A stretch of 64,000 bases of DNA from Psychromarinibacter sp048262455 (GCA_048262455.1 JBLXFD010000017.1:1-64000); one strand, 5' to 3'. Positions 1-7,902 are shown, counted from the stretch's first letter. Notes: generated by a model not told the origin, from the letters alone. Numbers and translations: made by a program.

Positions 1-88
1 GGCAGGCGCCCGCCCCCGCGCCTTCGGCTTGTTCGGGGGCGCATCAGCGCTTCACTCAACCATGCGGTAGGGCGGGGTTCACCCCGCC
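1..88 (+). repeat. Partial copy A of the ~210-bp dispersed intergenic repeat
   Basis: The window opens inside a copy of the repeat seen four more times (2656-2870, 2873-3085, 44478-44690, 44691-44900). It keeps the distal blocks in order: GGCAGGCGC, then CGCGCCTTCGGCTTGTTCGGGG, then GCATCAGCGCTTC, then the terminal palindrome GGCGGGGTTCACCCCGCC at 71-88. The proximal half lies left of the window. Orientation matches the 44 kb copies. I see no gene in 1-166. Confidence 0.8.
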
Positions 89-166
89 TCACCCCCACCC
101 CCTCCCCCTTGATCACCGCCGGCAAACCTGCCACCCCGCTGCCCAAGCAGCCGATGGAACCGCCAG

Positions 167-853
167 ATGACCCCACCCGACGCGCCCCCGCACTTCGTCC
201 TCGACTGGCAGCGCCGGGCGCGCACCGGCATCGGCGAGGCGATCCTCGCCGAGGGCAAGCCGGAGGCAGATCTGGAAGCCATCGTCGCCGCCATCGCCGA
301 ACGCGGCGCCCCGATGCTGGTCACCCGGCTGGAACCGGACCTCGCGGCACGGCTGCAGGCGCGGTTCGGCGATCTCTTCGCCCACGACCCCCTGTCCCGC
401 ACCGCCGTGGTCTGCCCGCCAGCGGAAACGCCCCTGCCCGCCCCCCGGGTCGCGGTGGTGGCGGCCGGCACCTCGGACCTGCCCATCGCCGCCGAGGCCC
501 GCGCCACCCTCGCCTTCAACGGCATCGGCAGCGAACTGATCGCCGACGTTGGCGTGGCCGGCCTCTGGCGGCTGCTGGACCGGGTCGAGGACATCGCCCG
601 CGCCGAGGTGGTGATCGCCGTGGCGGGCATGGAAGGCGCATTGTTCAGCGTGCTGGCGGGGCTGGTCACCGCCCCCGTCATCGCCGTCCCCGCCGCCCGC
701 GGCTACGGCGTCGGGGCCGGCGGCACGGCCGCGCTCAGCTCTGCCCTCGCCTCCTGCGCGCCGGGGATCGTGACGGTGAACATCGACAACGGCTTCGGCG
801 CCGCCTGCGCGGCGATCAAGATGCTCCGGGTGGGGGAGAGGGCGGCGGGCTGA
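167..853 (+). CDS. larB: LarB family nickel-pincer cofactor biosynthesis protein (AIR carboxylase-like)
   Basis: The product is 228 aa. LarB carboxylates and hydrolyses nicotinic acid adenine dinucleotide, the first step to the nickel-pincer cofactor of lactate racemase-type enzymes. The C-terminal half resembles PurE/AIR carboxylase, with VAVVAAGTSDLPIAAEA around residue 105 and IAVAGMEGALFSVLAGL plus IAVPAARGYGVGAGG around residues 165-195. A weak GGAA precedes the chosen ATG. The partner genes larC and larE are not in the window. A variant AIR carboxylase is less likely, because the G-T-S-D-L-P and G-M-E-G blocks are LarB-like. Family assignment is secure; the in vivo substrate is inferred. 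Confidence 0.82.
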   Translation: MTPPDAPPHFVLDWQRRARTGIGEAILAEGKPEADLEAIVAAIAERGAPMLVTRLEPDLAARLQARFGDLFAHDPLSRTAVVCPPAETPLPAPRVAVVAAGTSDLPIAAEARATLAFNGIGSELIADVGVAGLWRLLDRVEDIARAEVVIAVAGMEGALFSVLAGLVTAPVIAVPAARGYGVGAGGTAALSSALASCAPGIVTVNIDNGFGAACAAIKMLRVGERAAG

Positions 854-912
854 ACGCCCACACAGCGCCCCCCCCTGCGAGAGGGCTGCCGAACGACAAG
901 CGGGGATGAAAC

Positions 913-989
913 TGGTCGGAGTGAGAGGATTCGAACCTCCGGCCCCTGCCTCCCGAAGACAGTGCTCTACCAGGCTGAGCTACACTCCG
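913..989 (-). tRNA. tRNA-Pro(CGG)
   Basis: On the minus strand the gene is 77 nt. Its acceptor stem CGGAGTG (989-983) pairs with CACTCCG (923-917), followed by discriminator A and an encoded CCA (915-913). The D-arm contains AGCTCAGCCTGGTAGAGC. The anticodon stem is CTGTC/GGCAG and encloses loop TTCGGGA, giving anticodon CGG at 955-953. The T-arm contains GGTTCGAATCC. The anticodon reads proline codon CCG, a heavily used codon at this GC content. Confidence 0.97.
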
Positions 990-1034
990 ACCGTGGCGGT
1001 CGCAGTAGCGGCTCGCGCTGGCATTTGCAAGGGC

Positions 1035-2012
1035 TCAATGCGGCGGCTGGCCGCTTCTTCGGCTCAGCCGCAGCAGCGCCGAGATCCGCGGGGTGGTGCC
1101 GGTCTCGGCGCGCGATCTGGTGCGCAGCACCGGCGAGAAGTCGGACCGCCCGCCGAAGCTTTCGCGCAGCACCACGTAGACCCCGCTGGCGATGATGATG
1201 CCCGCGCCGATCCAGGTCATCCGGTCCGGCATCTCGCCGAAGAAGAAGCTGCCGTAGAAGGCCGCCCAGAGCATCTGCGAGTACTGCATGGGCGCCACGA
1301 TCGCCGCGTCGCCGGCGGTATAAGCGCGGATCGTCAGGATGCCGCCGACGAAGGCCATCAGCGCCATGACCCCCACCAGCCCCAGGTGCTCCACCGGCAT
1401 CGGCGCGTAGAAGAAGGGCATCGCCGCCGCCATCACCGCGAAGTTCGCCATCATCGGGTAGAGCAGCAGCACCGCGCTGCGCTCTTCCTGCCCGATGCGG
1501 CGCACGATCACCGCCGACAGCGCCCCGGTCACCGCCCCCGCCAGCGCCGCCATGTGTCCGAGGGTCAGTGCCTCGGCCCCCGGGCGCAGCACCACCAGCA
1601 CCCCGGTCAGCCCCACCGCCACCGCCGCCCAGCGGTGCAGCCCCACCTTTTCCCCCAGCACCGGCACCGAGAGCACCGTGATCAGCAGCGGCATGGTGAA
1701 GATGATCGCGTAGACCTGCGCCAGCGGCAGGGTCGAGAAGGCGTAGAAGACGCAGACCGCCGTCACCAGCGTCGCCAGCGTCCGCAGCGTGATCCACCAG
1801 GGGTGGCGCGGGATCAGCGTGCCCTCGGTCTGGTCGCGCATCAGCATCAGCAGCACCAGCGGGAAGCTGAGCAGCGTGCTGAAGAACACGATCTGGAAGG
1901 TGGCGTAGCTGGCCCCCAGGGTCTTCACCACCACGTCGTGGGCGGAATAGATCGCGAAGGCGACAAGGGCGTAGCCCACGCCTTTCAGATTGCGTCTGGC
2001 GACGTCCTGCAT
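1035..2012 (-). CDS. DMT/EamA-family membrane transporter
   Basis: The chosen start (ATG at 2012) gives 325 aa. Alternating hydrophobic stretches indicate about ten membrane helices in two EamA halves. The first begins with LKGVGYALVAFAIYSAHDVVVK and the second with AALAGAVTGALSAVIVRRIG. A basic tail of about 35 residues follows the last helix. Proteins of this type export amino acids, nucleosides or other small metabolites; nothing here fixes the substrate. An upstream in-frame ATG at 2048 would add 12 polar residues (PQAERNHPEAE), but residue 13 (MQDVARRNLKG) is the more natural start. The gene stands alone, convergent with the tRNA region and divergent from the DUF421 gene. Confidence 0.85.
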   Translation of the reverse strand: MQDVARRNLKGVGYALVAFAIYSAHDVVVKTLGASYATFQIVFFSTLLSFPLVLLMLMRDQTEGTLIPRHPWWITLRTLATLVTAVCVFYAFSTLPLAQVYAIIFTMPLLITVLSVPVLGEKVGLHRWAAVAVGLTGVLVVLRPGAEALTLGHMAALAGAVTGALSAVIVRRIGQEERSAVLLLYPMMANFAVMAAAMPFFYAPMPVEHLGLVGVMALMAFVGGILTIRAYTAGDAAIVAPMQYSQMLWAAFYGSFFFGEMPDRMTWIGAGIIIASGVYVVLRESFGGRSDFSPVLRTRSRAETGTTPRISALLRLSRRSGQPPH

Positions 2013-2120
2013 CTCTGCCTCCGGATGGTTGCGCTCAGCTTGGGGCAAATCCCCCTGCCGTCAAGGCGTGGGGCGGAACATGTGGGGCCGGCGGGGCTTA
2101 CCCTCGCAGGAGGTAGGCAC

Positions 2121-2633
2121 ATGGAACTGATGCTGGAGACGCTGGGCAAAGGGGTGGTCACCATCGGACTGGTGATCCTGCTGACGCGGATCAACGGGCT
2201 GCGAAGCTTTTCCAAGATCTCCAGCTTCGACTTCGCCGTCACCATCGCCACCGGGTCGGTCGTGGCCACCACGATCGTCGCCAGCGACAGCTTCCTGCCG
2301 GGGCTGGCGACGCTGGTGGTGCTGTTCCTGCTGCAGGGCGTCATCAGCCGGCTGCGCGCCCGGTCGGACCGGCTGAAGCAGGTGGTGGACAACACGCCGC
2401 TGCTACTGGTCAAGGACGGGGTGTTCCTGCACGAGAACATGAAGGAGGCGCAGATCGCGACCTCGGACATCGTGGGCAAGCTGCGCGAGATGAACGCCTG
2501 CGAGCGGGACAAGCTGCGGGCCGTGGTGCTGGAGACGACGGGGAACCTGAGCGTGGTCTACGCGCCGCCGGGGACGGAGATGGTGGAGGGGTTGTTCGAG
2601 AACGTGCGGGGGGAGGCGCAGCATGTTTTGTGA
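2121..2633 (+). CDS. DUF421 (YetF/YcaP-like) membrane protein
   Basis: The product is 170 aa. A strong AGGAGG lies just upstream of the ATG. The N-terminus has three hydrophobic helices (about 10-27, 35-60 and 62-80), with the family block RINGLRSFSKISSFDFAVTIATG between helices one and two. A cytoplasmic domain follows, containing PLLLVKDGVFLHENMKEAQI and DKLRAVVLETTGNLSVV. Members of this family sit in the inner membrane; their role is not established, though spore and envelope functions are suggested for relatives. The gene is monocistronic, followed directly by the repeat pair B/C. Confidence 0.85.
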   Translation: MELMLETLGKGVVTIGLVILLTRINGLRSFSKISSFDFAVTIATGSVVATTIVASDSFLPGLATLVVLFLLQGVISRLRARSDRLKQVVDNTPLLLVKDGVFLHENMKEAQIATSDIVGKLREMNACERDKLRAVVLETTGNLSVVYAPPGTEMVEGLFENVRGEAQHVL

Positions 2634-2655
2634 GGGGTGTGTGGGGGCGCGTTTG

Positions 2656-2870
2656 GCGGCGGGGTGGGCCCCGCCCTACTGCTTCGTTCGGTTGAGGCGC
2701 TGACCAGCCCCCGAACAAGCCGAAGGCGCGGGGGCGAGCGCCTGCCCGTCCCCACGGGCTGGCGCTTTGGAGGTCGCAGGGCAACGCTCATTCTGCGCGC
2801 GGGCGTGGCTGAGATAAAGCGCGCATGCCGCAGGTGGGCAGCGCCACCCCACGGGCAGGCTCATGTCGCG
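2656..2870 (-). repeat. Copy B of the ~210-bp dispersed repeat (reverse orientation)
   Basis: Read on the minus strand, this has the same order of blocks as copies D and E: GCCTGCCCGTGGG, TATCTCAGCCAC, AATGAGCGTTGCC, GCCAGCCC...GGGCAGGCGC, CGCGCCTTCGGCTTGTTCGGGG, GCGCCTCAACCG, then a GGCGGGGCCCACCCCGCC-type palindrome at its 3' edge. It lies head-to-tail with copy C. Short open frames in both strands here have no family resemblance and are not genes. Confidence 0.85.
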
Positions 2871-2872
2871 CG

Positions 2873-3085
2873 GGTGGCGGGGTGAACCCCGCCCTACGGC
2901 TCCTAAAGGATGAAGCGCTGATACGCCCCGGACAAGCCGAAGGCGCGGGGTGAGCGCCTGCCCGTCCCGGCGGGCTGGCGCTGTGTCACCCGCAGAGCAA
3001 CGCTCATTCTGCGCGCGAATGTGGCTGGCATAAAGCGCCCATGTCGGAGGACAGATGCGCCAGCCCACGGGCAGGCTCGCGTCGC
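2873..3085 (-). repeat. Copy C of the ~210-bp dispersed repeat (reverse orientation)
   Basis: This is a second, diverged copy immediately following copy B on the plus-strand map. On the minus strand it runs GCGACGCGAGCCTGCCCGTGGG to GTAGGGCGGGGTTCACCCCGCC. The 469-bp gap between the DUF421 gene and arsH consists almost entirely of copies B and C. Confidence 0.85.
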
Positions 3086-3102
3086 TAATAGCTCCAGCCC
3101 CC

Positions 3103-3822
3103 TCAAACCCGCCCCTGGTTCACCCGCCGCGACAGCGCCTCGGCGCTCTCCACCCGCTCCGAATACCGGTCGGTAAGCGCGTCGCTACGACCCCGCGTCA
3201 TCAGCGTGAACTTCACCAGCTCCTCCATCACGTCCACGATCCGCAGGTACAGCGGCGAGGCGCGCATGCGGCCGTCCCCGTCAAACTCGTCCCAGGCCTT
3301 CGGCACCGACGACTGGTTCGGGATCGTCACCATCCGCATCCAGCGGCCCAGCACCCGCATCTGGTTCACCGCGTTGAAGCTTTGCGACCCGCCGCAGACC
3401 TGCATCAGCGCCAGCGTCTTGCCCTGGGTGGGGCGCACGCCGCCCAGCGACAGCGGGATCCAGTCGATCTGCGCCTTCAGGATGCCCGACATCGCGCCGT
3501 GCCGTTCCGGCGAGGACCAGACCATGCCCTCGGACCAGGTCGCCAGTTCGCGCAGCTCTGCCACCTTCGGGTGGTCCGCCGGCGCGCCGTCGGGCAGCGG
3601 CAGGCCAGCGGGATCGAAGATCCGTACCTCGGCGCCGAACCACGTCAGCAGGCGCGCGGCCTCCTCGGCGGCGAAGCGGGAGAAGGAGCGTTCGCGCAGC
3701 GATCCGTAGAGCAGCAGGATGCGCGGCGGGTGGCCCGCGTCGCCCGGCGCCGCATACAGCGCGGGATCGATCCGGTGCAGGTGCGCGGGGTCGATGTTGG
3801 GCAGGTCGGACAGGGCGGTCAC
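3103..3822 (-). CDS. arsH: ArsH, NADPH-dependent FMN reductase (organoarsenical oxidase)
   Basis: The product is 239 aa from a GTG start whose GTGA overlaps the arsC stop codon, so the two are translationally coupled. ArsH flavoproteins oxidise trivalent organoarsenicals to less toxic pentavalent forms and reduce FMN or quinones. The flavodoxin-like fold shows in RILLLYGSLRERSFSR (phosphate-binding loop, about residue 35-50) and WSSPERHGAMSGILKAQIDW (about 105-125), with LALMQVCGGSQSFNAVNQ after it. Usual family length is 230-250. An upstream in-frame extension to 3906 lies wholly inside arsC and is rejected. It is the last gene of the ars operon. Confidence 0.93.
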   Translation of the reverse strand: MTALSDLPNIDPAHLHRIDPALYAAPGDAGHPPRILLLYGSLRERSFSRFAAEEAARLLTWFGAEVRIFDPAGLPLPDGAPADHPKVAELRELATWSEGMVWSSPERHGAMSGILKAQIDWIPLSLGGVRPTQGKTLALMQVCGGSQSFNAVNQMRVLGRWMRMVTIPNQSSVPKAWDEFDGDGRMRASPLYLRIVDVMEELVKFTLMTRGRSDALTDRYSERVESAEALSRRVNQGRV

Positions 3823-4214
3823 CGGCCCACCACCTCGCCGTCCTCCTTGGTGAAGGTGCCGGGGTCCGTGTCCAGCACCTTCAGCACCTCCTCGGAGGGC
3901 CGGCACAGGCGCGTGCCCCGGGGGCCCACCACGATGGGGCGGTTGATCAGGATGGGACGGCCCATCATCGCGTCCACCAGCTGCGCGTCGGTCAGCGCGG
4001 CCTCGTCCAGCCCCAGCTCGTCGTAGGGCGTGCCCTTGCGGCGCAGCAGGTCGCGCGGTGTGATGCCCATCGCGGCGATCAGCGCCTCCAGCCGGTCGCG
4101 GGAGGGCGGCGTCTCGAGGTACAGGATCACCTCGGGCTCCACCCCGGACTGGCGGATCATGGCCAGTGTGTTTCGCGAGGTGCCGCAGGCGGGGTTGTGG
4201 TAGATGGTGACCAT
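3819..4214 (-). CDS. arsC: ArsC, glutaredoxin-coupled arsenate reductase
   Basis: The product is 131 aa of the Spx/ArsC thioredoxin-like class. It reduces arsenate to arsenite, which Acr3 then exports. The N-terminal MVTIYHNPACGTSRNT carries the catalytic cysteine Cys10. Arginine-rich segments for oxyanion binding follow, and FNRPIVV-type context is seen as LINRPIVVGPRGTRLCRPSEEVL near residues 90-112. The gene starts 3 bp after the acr3 stop and overlaps arsH by GTGA. Length is close to that of R773 ArsC (141). Confidence 0.95.
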   Translation of the reverse strand: MVTIYHNPACGTSRNTLAMIRQSGVEPEVILYLETPPSRDRLEALIAAMGITPRDLLRRKGTPYDELGLDEAALTDAQLVDAMMGRPILINRPIVVGPRGTRLCRPSEEVLKVLDTDPGTFTKEDGEVVGR

Positions 4215-4217
4215 GGC

Positions 4218-5258
4218 TCAGGCTCCGGGAAAACGGTTGCGGGTACGGTTGGCGAAGGCGACGAGCGACAGCATCACCGGCACCTCCACCAGCACCCCCA
4301 CCACCGTGGCAAGCGCGGCGCCGGAGTGCAGGCCGAAGAGGCTGATGGCGACGGCCACCGCCAGCTCGAAGAAGTTCGAGGTGCCGATCATCGCGCAGGG
4401 GGCGGCGATGCGGTGCGGCACCTTCATCGCCCAGGCGGCGCCGTAGGCCAGCGCGAAGATGCCGTAGCTCTGGATCAGGATCGGCACGGCGATCAGGACG
4501 ATCACCAGCGGCCGGTCAAGGATGACGCTGCCCTGCAGCCCGAACAGGATCGCCACGGTGGCGATCAGCCCGATGACCGAGAGCGGCTTGATCCGGGCGC
4601 CGAAGGCCTCGATCCGGTCGGGGCGCGCCAGCAGCCGGCGGGTGGCATAGCCGGCCAGCAGCGGCAGCGCGACGTACAGCAGGGTGGCGATCAGCAGCGT
4701 TTCCCAGGGCACGGCGATCTCGGTCACCCCCAGCAGGAAGGCCACGATGGGCGCGAAGGCGAAGACCATGACGATGTCGTTCACCGAGACCTGCACCAGC
4801 GTGTAGGTCTCGTCCCCGCGCGTCAGCTGCGACCAGACGAAGACCATCGCGGTACAGGGCGCGGCGCCCAGCAGGATCAGCCCGGCGATGTACTGGGCCG
4901 CGTCCTCGGGGGCGATGAGGGGGGCAAAGATGACCTCGAAGAACAGCACCGCCAGCGCCGCCATGCTGAAGGGCTTCAGCAGCCAGTTCACCGCCAGCGT
5001 CAGCAGCAGCCCCTTCGGCTGCCGCGCCACCTGCCCCACCGCGCCAAGGTCCACGCCCACCATCATCGGGTAGACCATGGCCCAGATCAGCACCGCCACC
5101 ACGAGGTTGATCGAGGCGACCTCGGCCGCGGCGACGGCCGCGAAGAGGCCGGGGGCCAGCAGGCCCAGCGCCAGCCCCGCAAGGATGGCCAGCGCCACCC
5201 AGAGCGACAGCCAGCGTTCGAAGGACCCCATGGGGGCGGGTTGCGTCGCGTGGGTCAT
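4218..5258 (-). CDS. acr3: Acr3-type arsenite efflux permease
   Basis: The product is 346 aa, an inner-membrane arsenite exporter of the BART superfamily with about ten helices. Family marks are the conserved cysteine in ILLGAAPCTAMVFVWSQL (helix 4 region), the VSVNDIVMVFAFAPIV block, and the AMIGTSNFFELAVAVAIS block with its conserved glutamate near the end. The chosen ATG (5258) begins MTHATQPAPMG, 26 bp after the arsR stop. A longer in-frame start overlaps arsR and is unlikely. It follows arsR and precedes arsC in one transcript. Confidence 0.95.
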   Translation of the reverse strand: MTHATQPAPMGSFERWLSLWVALAILAGLALGLLAPGLFAAVAAAEVASINLVVAVLIWAMVYPMMVGVDLGAVGQVARQPKGLLLTLAVNWLLKPFSMAALAVLFFEVIFAPLIAPEDAAQYIAGLILLGAAPCTAMVFVWSQLTRGDETYTLVQVSVNDIVMVFAFAPIVAFLLGVTEIAVPWETLLIATLLYVALPLLAGYATRRLLARPDRIEAFGARIKPLSVIGLIATVAILFGLQGSVILDRPLVIVLIAVPILIQSYGIFALAYGAAWAMKVPHRIAAPCAMIGTSNFFELAVAVAISLFGLHSGAALATVVGVLVEVPVMLSLVAFANRTRNRFPGA

Positions 5259-5284
5259 GTCGGTTCTTCCGTTTGGCCCCGTCT

Positions 5285-5617
5285 TCAGCAGGCGCAGGCA
5301 ATGTCGTCGATGAGCGGCTGGCAGAGCCCCGGCTCGCCGCCGCAGCAATCCTCCAGCAGGAACCGAAGCAGGCCAGAGATCCCGTCGAAGCTGGCGTAGT
5401 AGCGGATCGAGCGTCCCTCGCGCAGGTTGCGCACCAGCCCGGCGTGGCGCAGCACGGTCAGGTTGGCCGACAGGGTGTTCTGGCGGACCTCGAGCACCTC
5501 GCCGATCCGCCCGGCGGTCATTCCCTTTTCCCCGGCCCGGATCAGCAGGCGGAAGATGTCCAGCCGGGTGGGCTGGCTGAGGGCGGCAAAGGCGGCGAGG
5601 GCGGCTTCGTTATCCAT
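5285..5617 (-). CDS. arsR: ArsR-family arsenite-responsive repressor
   Basis: The product is 110 aa from the ATG at 5617, a winged-helix repressor that leaves DNA on binding As(III). Residues 10-85 match the ArsR fold (ALSQPTRLDIFRLLI, then recognition helix RQNTLSANLTVLRHAGLV). The C-terminal tail carries cysteines 91, 92, 99, 108 and 110. The CC-x6-C spacing recalls the C-terminal As(III) site of the Acidithiobacillus-type ArsR rather than the helix-3 site of plasmid R773. A start 42 nt upstream is possible, but the predicted transcript would begin at the chosen ATG, giving a leaderless message. First gene of arsR-acr3-arsC-arsH. Confidence 0.92.
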   Translation of the reverse strand: MDNEAALAAFAALSQPTRLDIFRLLIRAGEKGMTAGRIGEVLEVRQNTLSANLTVLRHAGLVRNLREGRSIRYYASFDGISGLLRFLLEDCCGGEPGLCQPLIDDIACAC

Positions 5618-5652
5618 ATATCCTGTATTCTGGATATATTGGTTGGTGTCAA
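5616..5652 (-). promoter_or_regulatory. ars operon promoter with overlapping ArsR operator
   Basis: On the minus strand TTGACA (5652-5647) is followed by a 17-bp spacer and AATACA (5629-5624) as -35 and -10, placing the start of transcription at or next to the A of the arsR ATG (5617). A perfect 8-bp inverted repeat, ATATATCC (5616-5623) and GGATATAT (5632-5639), flanks and covers the -10, as expected of an autoregulatory ArsR operator. The boxes are read directly; their function is inferred. Confidence 0.72.
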
Positions 5653-5670
5653 CCGGCAACCTCGCGCCGG

Positions 5671-5701
5671 AAAAGCAAAAGGGCGACCCGCAGGCCGCCC
5701 C
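5671..5701 (-). terminator. Rho-independent terminator after leuB
   Basis: On the minus strand GGGCGGC and GTCGCCC form a 7-bp stem (one G-U pair) with a short loop, followed by TTTTGCTTTT. It lies about 60 bp past the leuB stop and directly upstream of the ars promoter, so it separates the two co-directional units. Confidence 0.7.
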
Positions 5702-5712
5702 TTCCGACGGAA

Positions 5713-5734
5713 CATGATCTTCTGGAAGATCATG
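5713..5734. other. 10-bp perfect hairpin downstream of leuB
   Basis: CATGATCTTC (5713-5722) and GAAGATCATG (5725-5734) form a perfect stem with a 2-nt centre, between the leuB stop and the U-tailed terminator. It lacks a T tract of its own. It may protect the leuB 3' end or be a palindromic protein site. Confidence 0.5.
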
Positions 5735-5761
5735 CCCGGCAATATTATCCGGAAAATCTTG

Positions 5762-6871
5762 TTACGTGAGGCTCGCCTCCAGCGCCGCCACCACGGCGTC
5801 GCCCATCTCGGAGGTCGACACCGGGCTCTTGCCCTCCTCGCCCAGCAGGTCCGCGGTGCGCAGCCCGTCGGCCAGCACCTTCTCCACCGCCCGCTCCAGC
5901 CGCGCGGCGTCCTCGCCCGCGTCGAAGCTGTAGCGCAGCGCCATGGCGAAGCTGAGGATGCAGGCGATCGGGTTGGCCTTGCCCTGCCCCGCGATGTCGG
6001 GGGCAGAGCCGTGCACCGGCTCGTACAGCGCCTTGGGCCGGCCGTTGGCCATCGGCGCGCCGAGGCTGGCCGAGGGCAGCATCCCGAGGCTGCCGGTCAG
6101 CATCGCGGCGAGATCCGACAGCAGGTCGCCGAACAGGTTGTCGGTGACGATCACGTCGAACTGCTTGGGCCAGCGGGTCAGCTGCATGGCGCCGGCGTCG
6201 GCGTACATGTGGCTCAGTTCCACGTCCGGATATTCGGCATCGTGGATCTCCTGCACCACGTCGCGCCACAGCACGCCCGATTCCATCACGTTGGCCTTCT
6301 CCATCGAGCAGACCTTGTTCGACCGCTTGCGCGCCAGCTCGAAGGCAGAGCGGGCCACGCGGGCGATCTCGCTCTCGGTGTAGCGCTGGGTGTTAAGGCC
6401 CACGCGCTCGTTGCCTTCCTTGAAGACGCCGCGCGGCTCGCCGAAGTAGATGCCCGAGGTCAGCTCGCGGATGATCATGATGTCCAGCCCGCCGACGATC
6501 TCGGGCTTGAGCGAGGAGAAATCCGCCAGCGCGTCGAAGCACTGCGCCGGGCGCAGGTTGGCGTAAAGGTCCATCTCCTTGCGCAGCCGCAGCAGGCCGC
6601 GCTCGGGCTTCACCGAGAAGTCGAGCTTGTCGTACTTGGGCCCGCCCACCGCGCCCAGCAGCACCGCGTCCACTTCCTGCGCCTTGGCCATGGTCTCGTC
6701 GGCCAGCGGAACGCCGTGCGCATCGTAGGCGCAGCCGCCCACCAGGTCCTCGCTGACGTCGAAGGCCAGCCCGCGCCTGTCGCCGTACCAGTCGATCACC
6801 TTGCGGACCTCGGCCATGACTTCGGGGCCGATGCCATCGCCGGGCAGGATCAGAAGCGAGGGGTTGGACAT
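5762..6871 (-). CDS. leuB: 3-isopropylmalate dehydrogenase
   Basis: The product is 369 aa, the usual LeuB length. It oxidises and decarboxylates 3-isopropylmalate in leucine synthesis in the cytoplasm, using NAD. Landmarks are LLILPGDGIGPEV at residues 5-17, VGGPKYDKLDF near 77, the substrate loop RGLLRLRKEMDLYANLRP near 91-108, IIRELTSGIYFGEPRG near 133-148, and the metal/NAD segment VTDNLFGDLLSDLAAMLTGS near 246-265. The gene is monocistronic in the window, and leuC/leuD are not adjacent. Confidence 0.97.
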   Translation of the reverse strand: MSNPSLLILPGDGIGPEVMAEVRKVIDWYGDRRGLAFDVSEDLVGGCAYDAHGVPLADETMAKAQEVDAVLLGAVGGPKYDKLDFSVKPERGLLRLRKEMDLYANLRPAQCFDALADFSSLKPEIVGGLDIMIIRELTSGIYFGEPRGVFKEGNERVGLNTQRYTESEIARVARSAFELARKRSNKVCSMEKANVMESGVLWRDVVQEIHDAEYPDVELSHMYADAGAMQLTRWPKQFDVIVTDNLFGDLLSDLAAMLTGSLGMLPSASLGAPMANGRPKALYEPVHGSAPDIAGQGKANPIACILSFAMALRYSFDAGEDAARLERAVEKVLADGLRTADLLGEEGKSPVSTSEMGDAVVAALEASLT

Positions 6872-7031
6872 GAGGATTTTCCCTTGGATTTGACGGAACG
6901 CGCTTGGCCTATCCCTAAGCTACCGGGGCGTCAAGAAAGCGTCCCGCGCGGGGGCGCCCGCCGTGTCCCCGCCGTGCCATTGCCGCCGCAGCGCGCGGGA
7001 CGCGACGGCCCGCTTCCCAAAGCCGCCGATC

Positions 7032-7048
7032 CGGGGCAAGCTGCCCCG
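7032..7048 (+). promoter_or_regulatory. Short hairpin in the choW leader
   Basis: CGGGGCA (7032-7038), loop AGC, TGCCCCG (7042-7048) is a perfect 7-bp stem ending about 10 nt before the AGGGGACGGG ribosome-binding region of the permease gene. It could modulate initiation. No sequence match to a known riboswitch was recognised. Confidence 0.35.
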
Positions 7049-7068
7049 ACAGACGGCAAGGGGACGGG

Positions 7069-7902
7069 ATGGACTGGCTGACTGACAACAAGATCCCCGT
7101 GGGACGCACTGCGGGCCGGATGTTCGACTGGCTGCAGGACAACGGCGCGTGGTTCTTCGATGCGCTGTCGGACGCGATGGAGGCGCTGATCGACGCGGTG
7201 CTCTGGGCGCTGCAGACGCCGCATCCCTTGATCATCGTCGCGCTCTTCGTCGCGCTGACCTGGGTGGCGCAGCGCAACTGGAAGGTCTGCCTGTTCGTGG
7301 CGCTGGGGTTCCTGTTCATCCTCAACCAGGGCTACTGGGAGGAAACCACCGAAAGCCTGACGCTGGTGCTGGCGGCCTGCGTGGTCTGCATGGCGATCGG
7401 CGTGCCGGTGGGGATCTGGGCCGCCCACCGCCCGCGCCTTTATGCCTGGATCCGCCCGGTGCTGGACCTGATGCAGACCCTGCCCACCTTCGTCTACCTG
7501 ATCCCGGCCATCGTCTTCTTCGGCATCGGCATGGTGCCCGGCCTGATCGCCACGGTGATCTTCGTGGTGCCGGCGCCGATCCGGCTGACGCACCTCGGCG
7601 TCTCCTCCACCCCCGTCCACCTGCTGGAGGCCGCGCGCGCCTTCGGGGCCACCAAGCGGCAGGTGCTGTGGAAGGTGGAGCTGCCCTATGCCTTCCCGCA
7701 GATCATGGCGGGGCTGAACCAGACCATCATGCTGTCGCTGTCCATGGTCGTCATCGCGGCGCTGGTGGGTGCGGACGGGCTGGGGGTGCCGGTGGTGCGG
7801 GCGCTGAACTCGGTCAACACCGCGCTGGGGTTCGAGAGCGGCTTCATCATCGTGGTGGTGGCGATCATGCTGGACCGGATGCTGCGCGTGGTGCGGAAAT
7901 GA
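7069..7902 (+). CDS. ABC permease of the choline/glycine betaine/proline class (ChoW/ProW-like)
   Basis: The product is 277 aa, with a hydrophilic N-terminus of about 45 residues and about seven membrane helices. The coupling EAA loop reads HLLEAARAFGATKRQVLWKVELPYAFPQI (about 184-212), here cited by position because it contacts the ATPase. PTFVYLIPAIVFFGIGMVPG is typical of the ProW/OpuBB branch. It imports quaternary ammonium osmolytes or choline with the ATPase encoded by the next gene, whose ATG overlaps its stop (ATGA). No periplasmic binding-protein gene lies beside it. The choline versus betaine call is an inference from family resemblance. Confidence 0.85.
   Translation: MDWLTDNKIPVGRTAGRMFDWLQDNGAWFFDALSDAMEALIDAVLWALQTPHPLIIVALFVALTWVAQRNWKVCLFVALGFLFILNQGYWEETTESLTLVLAACVVCMAIGVPVGIWAAHRPRLYAWIRPVLDLMQTLPTFVYLIPAIVFFGIGMVPGLIATVIFVVPAPIRLTHLGVSSTPVHLLEAARAFGATKRQVLWKVELPYAFPQIMAGLNQTIMLSLSMVVIAALVGADGLGVPVVRALNSVNTALGFESGFIIVVVAIMLDRMLRVVRK

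Noticed and set aside
906..2120. A long plus-strand frame starting in the tRNA region and running into the DUF421 gene
   Set aside because: Only its last 170 residues, from the AGGAGG-preceded ATG at 2121, form a protein. The rest is antisense to the tRNA and the DMT transporter gene.
2637..3106. Several short open frames between the DUF421 gene and arsH
   Set aside because: They are made of repeat copies B and C. Similar peptides (for example RLRLVRG) recur only because the DNA repeat recurs.
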